The notes under the pieces are model-generated. The model saw only the letters and a list, made by a program, of their open reading frames with translations, was not told the origin of the DNA and ran no database searches. This document shows, piece after piece, positions 46,004 through 56,011 of a stretch of 64,000 nucleotides of DNA. Both the position numbers and the translations under genes were made by a program. Source of the DNA: Ignavibacteriota bacterium (GTDB taxonomy: Bacteria; Bacteroidota; Ignavibacteria; Ignavibacteriales; Melioribacteraceae); assembly GCA_016708125.1 (NCBI GenBank), contig JADJGF010000001.1:766001-830000 (forward strand), in the 5' to 3' direction. Position 1 is the stretch's first letter, and the number at the start of each line of letters is the position of its first letter.

Positions 46004-48001
46004 TTATTCTTCATTTTTTGCGCGCATTGAATCCCAAATTACATAAAGGCACAACAAACTAAACATAATAAATGCAAGCACTACTGAAGTATTTGATTCT
46101 GCCCATTCGTGCATAAACCAATCAGGCATATTATTTTCTTTTAAAACGGCTTTTATAATTACACTAACAACCCCCATAAGTGCGCCACCGGCAATAAAAC
46201 CGGAAGCAATTAAAGTACCTCTTTCACGTCTTGCATTATTTAATTTTTCATCTTTACTTCTTGTTGAAACGAAGTGTGCAATTAAGCCGCCAACTAATAA
46301 TGGAGTATTAATTTCTTGAGGTAAATACATTCCAAGTGCAAATGCTAATGCTGGAACATTTATCATTACAAGAATTAGAGAAATAAAAGCTCCGCCAATA
46401 TAGAGCATCCATGGAGCAGGTTGATTTGACATTAAAGGCTGAATTACTGCCGCCATTGCATTAGCTTGCGGAGCCGGTAATCCGCCGCCGGCAAATCCAT
46501 AAATTCTATCAAGTAGTGCAATAATCCAAACAACTGTTGCTGCTGAAACAATTGTTCCGACAAACTTCCAACCTTCTTGTTTGTTTGGTGATGAACCAAG
46601 CCAGTATCCAATTTTTAAATCTGTAACAAATGAACCGGCAACAGATAATGCAGTACAAACCACGCCGCCGATTATTAATGCAGAAACCATTCCGGATGCA
46701 CCAGATAATCCAACCGCAACTAAAATTATTGAGGAAAGAACCAATGTCATTAAAGTCATTCCAGAAACCGGATTATTACCAGTAATTGCAATTGCATTTG
46801 CCGCAACTGTTGTAAACAAAAATGACATTATCATCACAATTAATAAACCGGCTAATGCATGAACAAAATTGAAAACAACTCCATATAAAAAAAATATAAA
46901 AAGTACAATTGCTGTTAATATTATTCCCCCAACAATTATTTTCATTGAAAGATCACGCTGCGTTCTCAATGAAGAACCTTCAACACTTCTTCCACCAAAA
47001 ATCTCTTTAACTGCCAATGAAATTGCAGAGCTTATTACTTTTGATGAACGAACTATTCCTATAAATCCAGCCATTGCTATTGCGCCAATTCCTATATGAC
47101 GAACATAATTGGTAAATATTTGTTCAGCCGACATATCTCTTATCAACAGTTGAACATTTGCTCCAACCGGTGTAGTAATAAATTCTCCTAAATAATTAAA
47201 AATCGGAATTAAAACATACCACGACACAAACGAACCGGCTACAATAATTAGTGAATATTTTAATCCAATTACATATCCTAAACCAACTACGGCTGCGCTT
47301 ACGTTTAGTCTAAAAACTAATTTAAATTTATCAGCTACAACTTGACCAACACCTACAACTCTAGATGTAAATATTTCTGCCCATGTTCCAAAAGTTGAAA
47401 TTAAAAAATCGTAAAAACCTCCAATCAATCCTGCACTAATTAAAACAATTGCCTGACTGCCACCCTTTTCTCCGGCAACTAAAACTTCAGTTGTTGCGGT
47501 CCCTTCTGGAAATGGAAGTTTTCCATGCATTTCAGAAACAAAATATTTTCTAAACGGAATAAGAAATAAAATTCCTAAAAATGCGCCGAATAAAGATGCC
47601 ATAAACATTTGGAAGAATGATGCTTGAAGATTTAGAATATAAATTCCGGGCAATGTAAAAATTGCTCCCGCAACAACAGCGCCGGACGTAGATCCAATAG
47701 ATTGAATAATTACATTTTGACCCATTGCATCTTTCTTCTTAAAAATATTTGAAAATCCAACAGCTAAAATTGCAATTGGAATTGCGGCTTCAAAAACTTG
47801 TCCGACTTTTAATCCTAAATATGCCGCAGCTGCAGAAAACAATACCGCCATTATCAAGCCGGTTATAACAGAATACGGTGTAACTTCTGAAATTTTGGAA
47901 TGCGGAGACATTACCGGAATATATTCTTCACCGGGTTTAAGTTCCGAATATGCATTGGATGGTAATCCTATTGGTTTTTCACTTGTTTTTATTTCACTCA
48001 T
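46004..48001 (-). CDS. OPT-family oligopeptide transporter
   Basis: A 665-residue integral membrane protein with about 16 hydrophobic segments. It has the bacterial OPT features ITGNNPVSGMTLMT, SFVTDLKIGYWLGSSPNKQ and GKLPFPEGTATTEVL. The family imports small peptides, or metal-chelate peptides, with protons. Upstream in the same direction are a subtilisin-like protease and a membrane protein, so the three may form a peptide-use unit (gaps of 5 and 3 bases). Confidence 0.92.
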   Translation of the reverse strand: MSEIKTSEKPIGLPSNAYSELKPGEEYIPVMSPHSKISEVTPYSVITGLIMAVLFSAAAAYLGLKVGQVFEAAIPIAILAVGFSNIFKKKDAMGQNVIIQSIGSTSGAVVAGAIFTLPGIYILNLQASFFQMFMASLFGAFLGILFLIPFRKYFVSEMHGKLPFPEGTATTEVLVAGEKGGSQAIVLISAGLIGGFYDFLISTFGTWAEIFTSRVVGVGQVVADKFKLVFRLNVSAAVVGLGYVIGLKYSLIIVAGSFVSWYVLIPIFNYLGEFITTPVGANVQLLIRDMSAEQIFTNYVRHIGIGAIAMAGFIGIVRSSKVISSAISLAVKEIFGGRSVEGSSLRTQRDLSMKIIVGGIILTAIVLFIFFLYGVVFNFVHALAGLLIVMIMSFLFTTVAANAIAITGNNPVSGMTLMTLVLSSIILVAVGLSGASGMVSALIIGGVVCTALSVAGSFVTDLKIGYWLGSSPNKQEGWKFVGTIVSAATVVWIIALLDRIYGFAGGGLPAPQANAMAAVIQPLMSNQPAPWMLYIGGAFISLILVMINVPALAFALGMYLPQEINTPLLVGGLIAHFVSTRSKDEKLNNARRERGTLIASGFIAGGALMGVVSVIIKAVLKENNMPDWFMHEWAESNTSVVLAFIMFSLLCLYVIWDSMRAKNEE

Positions 48002-48006
48002 AAAAC

Positions 48007-50808
48007 TTATTCCTTAGAATTTATTGAAATAACTTTTTTAAATTCAACTTCATTTGTATTTACCGAATTGAAAATAATCTCAACAAAATAATTTGTACCA
48101 ATTGGTCTAATAATTTTTGGTTCATCAAAATTTGTTGAAATTTTAATTTCATTGAAAGGAAATAAATTTACATTTTGATCTTTCATTGCAACCTTTTCAC
48201 TTTCGTTGAAATAAGTTTTTTCACAGATATTAACTTCTAATTCACTCTGCTCATTTGCAAAACCCGGAATTAAAACGAATTCATATTTTTCAACTTTATC
48301 ATTTTCTTTTTTTGATATTGATGAAGAACCTTCACTATACGACAAACCGTTAACATCAACAGCTTTACCGGTTTCATCATAAATCATTAATGCAAAATCA
48401 GTTACTTTATTAAAATCTTCTTTGCTTAATTTAACTTCGAATTCTTTTTTAGTTTCACCATTTTTTAATTCAAAAGGAATTTTGTGAACATTATTTCCAC
48501 TTATTTTTACGTTGTAATTTTTCTGATATCCAAGCAAATTTCCTTTTACTTTTAAGGATTTTTCTTCATCAAAATAATTAACAATTGTTAAAGATTTTTT
48601 CTCTGCAATAGAATTTTCAATAATATTTATTCCATCAATTTCTAAATTAAGATTGTAAATAGATTCTTGCGAAGATGTAAATTGTCCAAGTATTACAAGC
48701 TCATAAACACCCGGAGTTAAGTCATCAATTTGTTTTGTGCTATTGGCATTATCTTCCGAATCAAACATTCCAAAATATTTTTCTCTTCCATCGGGATCAT
48801 GAAGATAATATCTCAACGAAGAAAAATCTTTACTATTTGCACTTAAATTAATTTTAAGATTTGAAGTTCCAACCGGAATTTTTAAAAAATATCTTTTGTG
48901 AATTCCGGGCATAATTTTTTCCGCTTCAAACATTTGACTGTAATTATTTGAAGAATTAAATTCGTAAGGAACAATAAAAGTTGCCATCAAATCAAATTCT
49001 GGATTTGCAGATTTATCAGCTCTTGTTGCAAATATTTTAGCATTATACAATCCGGGAGTTTTTAAAATTTCAGAATCAATAGTGGCGTTTACAATTACAG
49101 TTTGGTCATTTCTTAAATGAACATTTTTCTGTACGGGTTTTAGCCAATTTGCACTGCTCTTTAAATTGTACATTCTGTAAAACTTATCCGAACTGATTGT
49201 ATTATTTCTACTAACTCTAAATGTAAACTTTTCTTTGCCTGTTAAAAATTCTGAATCTCTAACGTATAAATTTGAGGAAGTATTATTTGGCATATTTGGA
49301 GCAAATGCTTTTGTTGTATATGTTTCGAAATTTTTAATTTCATTGCTTTGAATATATTTTTTAAGCAAATTATATGCGGCTTCAATATTTACTAATCCAC
49401 TTCCTTGATCAATAAAATCATAGCCAGTCATAGGCGTTGCGCTTTCTCTTAAAACTTTGTATAAAAATCGTGAAGGAATTTTAACATCGGGAAATTCTAT
49501 TTTTGCAGCACCAAGTAATACTGACATAACTCCTGCTGAATAAGGTGATGCCATTGAAGTTCCCCAGAATCTGTCGCCATCACTAAAATTTGGAACAGTA
49601 GAAACACAAGCTCCGGGAGCAACAACATCCGGCTTACTAACTTCTCCACCACGTGAACTAAAATGTAAAATTATATCTTTATCTAAAGTTGTTCCATATA
49701 AATCATTTCCGACTTCTTGAGCTAAAACTGCTCCTGTTGAAAAAATTGATCCTAAAGTCGAAGGCAATCCAGTTGTGGAAATTCCAGGTCCCTCATTACT
49801 GTTTGAAGTTGAAATATATAAATAAGCATTGTTCTTAACCAATTCATCTAAAAATTTTTCTATTTCAGATTGCTGTTCAATTTCAGAACCAATTCCAAAA
49901 CTCATATTTATTATGCAAGGTTCTTTTCTTTCTTTAGAAATTTTATCGGCATATAGATAAGCTTTTTTCATACTTTCCGTAACTGTTGCACCGCCGGCAA
50001 AATTATTATTCCCAAGTTTTAATCCCATAACTTTTGCGCCGGGAGCAATTCCATATAATTCATTATTGCCAATTTTATTACCAGCGGCAATTCCAGCACA
50101 GTGAGTTCCATGCGAGCCGTCATCAAAATAAAAACTTACTATTTGGGTTTCGGGAAAAATATTTAGTCCGAGTGCAAAACTGGGTAAGCCATTTTCTTTT
50201 GGGAATGTAAATACATCAAATTTTTCTTTATAATTTCTAAGCGGTTTTTCATCTTCTAAATTTCCGTTTCCATTTAAATCTAAATAGACAACCCAAAATT
50301 TTTCTCCTTCATTTTGAGTTTGAAATGTTACAAAATAAAATTTATCATCATTTTTTTTGTTGCCATTAATATCATCAACTCCTGAACCTGAATTTTTCCA
50401 AAGTGATTCTTCAACAACTCCAATAAAATATTTTTCATCATCGGATTTAAGTTTTAGATTATTTGCACCGGAAACTTTGTAACCTTTTTTTTCATTAACA
50501 AAAAAATCAACATCATTTTCTTCTTCAATTTCTGCTTCAAAAAATGGAATATCTCCTTGTCCCGTAAAATCTTGAACATCAATAACTTTTACTTCACCGG
50601 TTGATGTTGTTGTTAATCCATCAACACCCATATCAACACCTGTATCCAAAACAAGAATAATTGTTCCTCGTCCGTCATATTCCGGAAATTTTTCTTGAAA
50701 ATTTTCAACACCTGTGTTTCTTAACGAAATGAAAGTTTGATCTTTTTGTTGTGCAAATAAAGTATTTATTGCAATCAAGATGAGTGAAATTCTAAAAATA
50801 ATTTTCAT
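48007..50808 (-). CDS. S8-family serine peptidase (subtilisin-like, tripeptidyl-peptidase-II-like)
   Basis: A 933-residue protease with signal peptide (ending TLFAQ). Catalytic triad: Asp55 in LVLDTGVDMG, His236 in GSHGTHCAGIA, Ser418 in GTSMASP. The spacer of ~180 residues between Asp and His contains an inserted domain, as in tripeptidyl peptidase II. Two beta-rich domains follow to the C-terminus. Periplasmic or surface location. It neighbours an OPT transporter gene, 5 bases away, fitting protein breakdown and peptide uptake. Confidence 0.92.
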   Translation of the reverse strand: MKIIFRISLILIAINTLFAQQKDQTFISLRNTGVENFQEKFPEYDGRGTIILVLDTGVDMGVDGLTTTSTGEVKVIDVQDFTGQGDIPFFEAEIEEENDVDFFVNEKKGYKVSGANNLKLKSDDEKYFIGVVEESLWKNSGSGVDDINGNKKNDDKFYFVTFQTQNEGEKFWVVYLDLNGNGNLEDEKPLRNYKEKFDVFTFPKENGLPSFALGLNIFPETQIVSFYFDDGSHGTHCAGIAAGNKIGNNELYGIAPGAKVMGLKLGNNNFAGGATVTESMKKAYLYADKISKERKEPCIINMSFGIGSEIEQQSEIEKFLDELVKNNAYLYISTSNSNEGPGISTTGLPSTLGSIFSTGAVLAQEVGNDLYGTTLDKDIILHFSSRGGEVSKPDVVAPGACVSTVPNFSDGDRFWGTSMASPYSAGVMSVLLGAAKIEFPDVKIPSRFLYKVLRESATPMTGYDFIDQGSGLVNIEAAYNLLKKYIQSNEIKNFETYTTKAFAPNMPNNTSSNLYVRDSEFLTGKEKFTFRVSRNNTISSDKFYRMYNLKSSANWLKPVQKNVHLRNDQTVIVNATIDSEILKTPGLYNAKIFATRADKSANPEFDLMATFIVPYEFNSSNNYSQMFEAEKIMPGIHKRYFLKIPVGTSNLKINLSANSKDFSSLRYYLHDPDGREKYFGMFDSEDNANSTKQIDDLTPGVYELVILGQFTSSQESIYNLNLEIDGINIIENSIAEKKSLTIVNYFDEEKSLKVKGNLLGYQKNYNVKISGNNVHKIPFELKNGETKKEFEVKLSKEDFNKVTDFALMIYDETGKAVDVNGLSYSEGSSSISKKENDKVEKYEFVLIPGFANEQSELEVNICEKTYFNESEKVAMKDQNVNLFPFNEIKISTNFDEPKIIRPIGTNYFVEIIFNSVNTNEVEFKKVISINSKE

Positions 50809-50811
50809 GTT

Positions 50812-51651
50812 TTACCTTTTTTCTATGATTTTTTCTATTGATTTTTTTTGCTGATCAAGTTTGTTATAATCTAATTCAGAGCCAAGCACACTATGTGGAA
50901 TAAGATATACAATCAACAGCAGTATGGCTCCAAAAGCTGCCCAAAGTTTTGGATTTCTACTTTTCTTATACATTATAAATGCAAATATCCAACCAAGAAT
51001 TGTAATTAAAGTTTTGTTATCTGTTAAATCAATTCCAAACGGAAAGCCGGTCCAATATTCACCAAAAGCAAATTTTTGCATAATTGGGCCAAGAATAAAT
51101 CCACCAACAATTAAAAATGCGAGAGTCCAAATTGTAAGTTTTTTAATATTTTTTCCATCGTTAAAATATTCAAATCCTGTTCGCGTTGATAAGAGCATTC
51201 CAAAAAACATTGCAAAAATATGCGGAATTAAAACATAGATGGGAACATCGCCTTTAAATCGAATTATAACCGGATGATCATTAGGAATTTTATTGATTTT
51301 ATTTTGAGAATTAAATTCAACAAAATATTGAAGTTTACCCGCCGGAGGTTGATGCGGCAAACTTGCACTTAATTCTCCATTATTATTTCTCATTGGAATT
51401 TTCTGCCAATTATCAGAGGTTTTGTATCGTTTAAAAAATAAATCTCCAGAAATATTTTCATCATAAACATTTATTTTTACTTCGTGATCACTCAAACCGC
51501 CGTGAGTTCTATTTAGTTTATAAATTACTTCATTGTTGTTTAATTTTAATTCTCCGGTTATTGGGTAAGTTGGACCTGTAACTCTTTGATAAACAGCAGT
51601 CAATGCAGTAATTACAAAGGCAAGAATCCAAAGTAATACATTTTTTTTCAT
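50812..51651 (-). CDS. membrane protein of unknown function
   Basis: A 279-residue protein. An N-terminal membrane helix (residues 5-22) is followed by a soluble beta-rich domain (~28-130, including GLSDHEVKINVYDENISG), then four to five membrane helices from ~131 to 265 (IPHIFAMFFGMLLS, WTLAFLIVGGFILGP, ITILGWIFAFIMY, LWAAFGAILLLIVYLIP). The C-terminus is charged. It starts the run with the protease and OPT genes, 3 bases ahead of the protease. No family recognised. Confidence 0.72.
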   Translation of the reverse strand: MKKNVLLWILAFVITALTAVYQRVTGPTYPITGELKLNNNEVIYKLNRTHGGLSDHEVKINVYDENISGDLFFKRYKTSDNWQKIPMRNNNGELSASLPHQPPAGKLQYFVEFNSQNKINKIPNDHPVIIRFKGDVPIYVLIPHIFAMFFGMLLSTRTGFEYFNDGKNIKKLTIWTLAFLIVGGFILGPIMQKFAFGEYWTGFPFGIDLTDNKTLITILGWIFAFIMYKKSRNPKLWAAFGAILLLIVYLIPHSVLGSELDYNKLDQQKKSIEKIIEKR

Positions 51652-51849
51652 ACACGATTTGGATTTTTATTAGCATAATGATTTTATAATTATAAACATA
51701 ACCCTTTCTTAATATCGAAATCAACCTAATAATTAATATGGCAAATGTATGGATTTTACGCAATGATTTTTAAAGAAAGATCTCTAGAATTTTGTGCAGA
51801 TTACATTTTCCGAGAAGTTTTGATAAAGAAAATTATTCTACGTAAACTT

Positions 51850-53706
51850 TTATTGCTTTGGTAAAATAATTTTTACTGAAGTTCCTTTTGTTAGCTCGCT
51901 GGTAATTTTTAATTCACCTTTCATGTACGAAATTAATTTATTTGCTAATGAAAGTCCTAAACCCGCACCTTCATATTTTCTTGTGTATCCAACATCTTCG
52001 CTTTGTTCAAAAATGTGCAAAATTCTTTTAAGATTATTGCTTTCAATACCAACGCCAAAATCTGTGATATTGATTTTGCCTCGTTCTTGTTTTTCACTTG
52101 TAGCAATAATAATTCTGCCTTTTTCATTGCTGAATTTAATCGCATTATCAACTATTTCGTTAATCGCCCTTATTAACTTTTCTTCATTTGCATAAATGAA
52201 AATTTCATACTCGGAAAGATTAAAAATAAAGTTGATTGATTTAGGTTTTGCTTGCTCGCACCAATAATCTTTATTTGAATTTATTAATGAATTTAATTCG
52301 ATTTCTGTTAATTCAATTTCCTCGTTACCAGATTCTAAAAGTGAAACCTCCACAATATTATCAACTAATTTTAAAAGTCGATTTACACCTTCTTTTAAAT
52401 ATGTGGTCATTTGTGATGACGATTCAAAATTTTTAGCTTTTACATCATCTTCAAGCAAATCAGAATATCCAACAATTGCATTTAACGGCGTTCTAATTTC
52501 ATGCGACATATTTGCAAGAAATGTTGATTTTAATTTGTTGAGACTAATTTCTTTTTTGTATGCATCTCTAAGTTTTCTTTCAATTTCAAGCTGTTCGGTT
52601 ATGTCCGTCATACTAATTATAAACAGTTTTATATGATCAGAATTATCATCTGTAAAAGTTATTTTGCCCAAAAATCTTTTGTTGTTGTGAGATGTAAAAT
52701 GAAATTGAGAATGAATTCTATTTGAATTATTCAAATTTGTTATTGAATGATTTATTGAATTAAATAATTCTTCCGATAAAATATTTTGGATTTTTGCTTC
52801 TGGATTTATTTCATTTTTTGCAGCAAGAATATTTTTATAAAAACTATTATTTGCGTTTTCAAAAATTAAATTATTTTTTTCTTTTCGAAGTATTAATATC
52901 GGATCGGAAATATTATTGATTATCGATTTTTGTTTCTGTTCGGAAATTTTCAGCAATCTCGCTTGTCTAATATGTTCGGTAATATCATTTGCAGTTACAA
53001 TAAAACTTATTGATTTATCTATATTATCTTGAACAGTATTTAATCTAATTTCCTTATATAAAACTTCACCTTCGTGAGAAATATCGGAAATTACTTTCAC
53101 CCAATTTTTATAATGGTCAACAGAAATTTGTAACTCATTTATTTCTTGTGCGGATAAATATTTTTTGAAAACATCAATTAAATTTTTGTTATAAAGTTCT
53201 TCAATATTTTTATGTAAAAAATCTTCAAATGAAGTTGAGAGATAATTTATACTTGCATTTTTATCTGCAAGCATTACACCCACATTTACGGATTCTAAAG
53301 CTTGATTGTAAGAATTGATTTTTTTAGTAATTCGTGTTCTATTATCTTGAGATTCAATGTAAACAATAAAAACATCTTCATTCTTGATTATTACTTTTTC
53401 AATATTTAACAAATATCCGCTGTAATAATTGTCTTCTTCTTTAATTACAAAATCCGTAGAAAAACTTGAAATTTTATTTTTCGTTAAATTATTAAATAGC
53501 GATTCTAAATCCGGCTCGGAATTAAAATCGAATAAATTTTTTCCTTCTTTGAATTTGTGCTTGATTCTTGCAGAATTGTTAGCATATAGAATCAGCCCGT
53601 TACCGTTCGATAGAATAACCGGCTTAGTATTGGGAAATTCTTCAAAAGATTCAAATTTACTGATAATATCTAAATCAAAATAAGAGTAATTAAGAGTATT
53701 TTTCAA
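51850..53706 (-). CDS. PAS-domain sensor histidine kinase
   Basis: A 618-residue cytosolic kinase with no membrane helix. Three or so PAS-like modules occupy residues ~25-370 (e.g. NVGVMLADKNASINYLSTSFE, ITEHIRQARLL). HisKA follows with the phospho-His in FLANMSHEIRTPLNAIVGYSDLL (core MSHEIRTPLN), then HATPase: EIVDNAIKFSNE (N box), DFGVGI (G1) and GAGLGLSLANKL (G2). It lies in the motility/signalling cluster with response regulators 54.4-57.6 kb away; its partner is not fixed by the sequence. Confidence 0.93.
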   Translation of the reverse strand: MKNTLNYSYFDLDIISKFESFEEFPNTKPVILSNGNGLILYANNSARIKHKFKEGKNLFDFNSEPDLESLFNNLTKNKISSFSTDFVIKEEDNYYSGYLLNIEKVIIKNEDVFIVYIESQDNRTRITKKINSYNQALESVNVGVMLADKNASINYLSTSFEDFLHKNIEELYNKNLIDVFKKYLSAQEINELQISVDHYKNWVKVISDISHEGEVLYKEIRLNTVQDNIDKSISFIVTANDITEHIRQARLLKISEQKQKSIINNISDPILILRKEKNNLIFENANNSFYKNILAAKNEINPEAKIQNILSEELFNSINHSITNLNNSNRIHSQFHFTSHNNKRFLGKITFTDDNSDHIKLFIISMTDITEQLEIERKLRDAYKKEISLNKLKSTFLANMSHEIRTPLNAIVGYSDLLEDDVKAKNFESSSQMTTYLKEGVNRLLKLVDNIVEVSLLESGNEEIELTEIELNSLINSNKDYWCEQAKPKSINFIFNLSEYEIFIYANEEKLIRAINEIVDNAIKFSNEKGRIIIATSEKQERGKINITDFGVGIESNNLKRILHIFEQSEDVGYTRKYEGAGLGLSLANKLISYMKGELKITSELTKGTSVKIILPKQ

Positions 53707-53713
53707 ATTAAAT

Positions 53714-54364
53714 TCAATCTGTATTAATTATGTCTATTTGCTGAATAATAATCGGAATATTTGATTGGCTCTTTAGAATAAAATTCTTTTTTATTTTATC
53801 AGGATGTTTTGTTGTAATAAATGTATAAATAACTTTAAGAATGTAATTAAGCTCATTATATATGCCGTTTTCAATACCTGCCAAAATTTCATCATAAATA
53901 TTTTGCAAAATTGAAGCTTTAAATTCATGAATTTCCATTCGATTAAAAAATCTTTTTAAAGAACCAATTTCAATCTTTTCCGGAATTTCGAGAATTGTTA
54001 TTTCATCTTTTTGAACTTCAATTCTGGCTTCAAAGTTTACCTTTTTATTATCTATAAATCCGGCTCTGAATACCGAAAATTCTTGATGTGAGTTTGTGTA
54101 AAGCTCATTAAAATTTATTATTGTAAAAAATTCAATATCATCAACAATAAAATGGAAAAGCATTTCTTCTTCCGATGGATATTCAAGATTTAGGATTTGC
54201 CAATTTATTTTCGACATCAATTTTGCAAGCGGAGAAAATAATGCGGAATCTTTTTTATGTTTATCATAATTATTTGCGTGAATGTAATATGGATTTACGG
54301 AATGAACTTTTGTTCCGCTTTTAAATTTATCATGTGGATTAATATTTATAATTTTTTCTAACAT
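53714..54364 (-). CDS. protein of unknown function in the signalling cluster
   Basis: 216 residues from the ATG at 54364, which has a clear AGGAG site 4-5 bases before it; a further ATG 36 bases upstream lacks one. The sequence is mixed alpha/beta (LAKLMSKINWQILNLEYPSEEEMLFHFIV and VQKDEITILEIPEKIEIGSLKRFF) with no motif I know. It lies 7 bases upstream of the histidine kinase gene and is likely co-expressed, so a role in the same signalling pathway is plausible. Confidence 0.7.
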   Translation of the reverse strand: MLEKIININPHDKFKSGTKVHSVNPYYIHANNYDKHKKDSALFSPLAKLMSKINWQILNLEYPSEEEMLFHFIVDDIEFFTIINFNELYTNSHQEFSVFRAGFIDNKKVNFEARIEVQKDEITILEIPEKIEIGSLKRFFNRMEIHEFKASILQNIYDEILAGIENGIYNELNYILKVIYTFITTKHPDKIKKNFILKSQSNIPIIIQQIDIINTD

Positions 54365-54445
54365 TATTCTCCTAAAATCATTATCGGTACATGAGATCAA
54401 GAGTTTAATAGAAGTAATTGAGGAAAACCAGGAAAAATTATTACA

Positions 54446-55099
54446 CTAAATTTTCAGCATTTTATTATCTAATGCGTAATCTGTAATTTCCGCACCTTGT
54501 AAGTTCTGAAGTGCTTTAACAAATTCTTGAATTCTTTTTAGTGATTCTTCAATCACAAAAAAATCATCGCTGATATTTTCTTTTTTGGAATCAATTTCAT
54601 CCTTCAAAGATTCGACTGACATTTTTAAACTGCTCAACGGATTATTAATTTTATGACCGATCGTACAAGCTAATTCAATAACGGCTTTATTGTGTTCAAT
54701 ATTTTTTAATTCATTCTGCAAATTGTGAATTCTAATTCCGGATCTAATTCTTGCAACCAGTTCTTGATTATCAATCGGTTTCACTAAATAATCATCGGCG
54801 CCGGTATCTAAACCTTCAACTCTGTCTTTCAGCGAAGTTCTTGCGGTTAGCAAAATAAAATAAATGAGTTTAAATTCTTCTTTACTTTTTACAATGTTGC
54901 AAAGTTCAATTCCGTTTAATTTGGGCATTGTCCAATCAGCCAATATTATTGCCGGTTTGAATTCACTAATAACATCAAGCGCTTCTTCACCGTTATTTAC
55001 ACTTTTTATTGTGTAACCATTTTTTGTAAGAAGTCTTTCATAAATAAATCGCGAATCTTCTTCATCTTCAACAATTAGAATTTTGTTTTTATCGTTCAT
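54446..55099 (-). CDS. response regulator with C-terminal HisKA-like dimerisation domain
   Basis: A 217-residue protein. The REC domain (1-~120) has EDEED, the phospho-acceptor Asp in ILADWTMPKLNG, LLTAR and the Lys in DDYLVKP. Residues ~138-205 resemble the kinase dimerisation domain: IELACTIGHKINNPLSSLKMS has the H-box form H-(K/E)-INNPL, but no ATPase domain follows. It could accept phosphate at His from another kinase or only dimerise. Confidence 0.88.
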   Translation of the reverse strand: MNDKNKILIVEDEEDSRFIYERLLTKNGYTIKSVNNGEEALDVISEFKPAIILADWTMPKLNGIELCNIVKSKEEFKLIYFILLTARTSLKDRVEGLDTGADDYLVKPIDNQELVARIRSGIRIHNLQNELKNIEHNKAVIELACTIGHKINNPLSSLKMSVESLKDEIDSKKENISDDFFVIEESLKRIQEFVKALQNLQGAEITDYALDNKMLKI

Positions 55100-55243
55100 T
55101 GTAAAACTTTATTTTATTTAATATAAGATTATTGATAAATATTGATTAAAAATAATTTTAAAATAATTATCAACAATTTAGGATAAAAGCTAAGAATTTT
55201 TTCTGTTTATATCCACAGAATTGGGAAGTACAAAATTTATGTT

Positions 55244-56011
55244 TTACTGGGAGTATTTTACGATAATGCTAATTCTACGATTTACAACGTCGTTCGGATC
55301 ATTTACGTTGCGTAATCTATTATCTGCGTAACCTCTAATTTCATCAATTTGATCATTTTTTAAACCGCTGGAAAGTAATATTCTTCTCGCAGAATTTGCA
55401 CGATCCGCACTCAATTCATAATTTGAATATCCGTCTTGCCCATTTGAGAAAGGGCGAGAATCTGTATGACCTTCTACAACAATTTTATTATTAACTTGAA
55501 TCATTTGTTTTCCAATAATTGAAAGAATAGATTTTGCTTTTTCACTTAAGATTGAAGTTCCGACTTCAAAAAAAGCATCATTACTCGATTCCATTATTTC
55601 AATTCTCAAACCTTCGTCAGTTACTTCAATATCAATTTGATCAATTAACTCTTTAAAATCTTGATTCTTAAGATTATCTAATAACTCTTCCCCCATTGAT
55701 TCAAGTCGTTCTTTTTCAATTTCTTTTTTTTGCAAATCTGTGAGGGGAGAAGGAATCATTTGCTGTTTGCCTTTTCCTTCAATTGCGCTTGGACCGTTGC
55801 CAACTCCAAATCCGCTGGGATCATTAAAATATCCGGCAATATTTTCTTTCACTGCTTGATCTTGACCAAGAATCCATAGCACAATAAATAAAGCCATCAT
55901 CGCTGTTACGAAATCTGCATAAGCAACTTTCCATGCACCTCCATGATGCCCATGTCCACCGTCTATAATTTTTTTTACAATTATCGGTTTATCGTTGCCT
56001 TGATCCGCCAT
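55244..56011 (-). CDS. motB: flagellar motor protein MotB (E. coli-type), second stator
   Basis: A 255-residue MotB. Its membrane helix (residues ~28-50) has the proton-accepting Asp33 in KVAYADFVTAMMALFIVLWIL. A plug/linker follows, then an OmpA-like peptidoglycan-binding domain (VEGHTDSRPFS...NYELSADRANSARRILLSSG, ...NRRISIIV). It overlaps its motA partner by one base (stop/start at 56011). Together they form the stator that drives flagellar rotation. Confidence 0.93.
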   Translation of the reverse strand: MADQGNDKPIIVKKIIDGGHGHHGGAWKVAYADFVTAMMALFIVLWILGQDQAVKENIAGYFNDPSGFGVGNGPSAIEGKGKQQMIPSPLTDLQKKEIEKERLESMGEELLDNLKNQDFKELIDQIDIEVTDEGLRIEIMESSNDAFFEVGTSILSEKAKSILSIIGKQMIQVNNKIVVEGHTDSRPFSNGQDGYSNYELSADRANSARRILLSSGLKNDQIDEIRGYADNRLRNVNDPNDVVNRRISIIVKYSQ

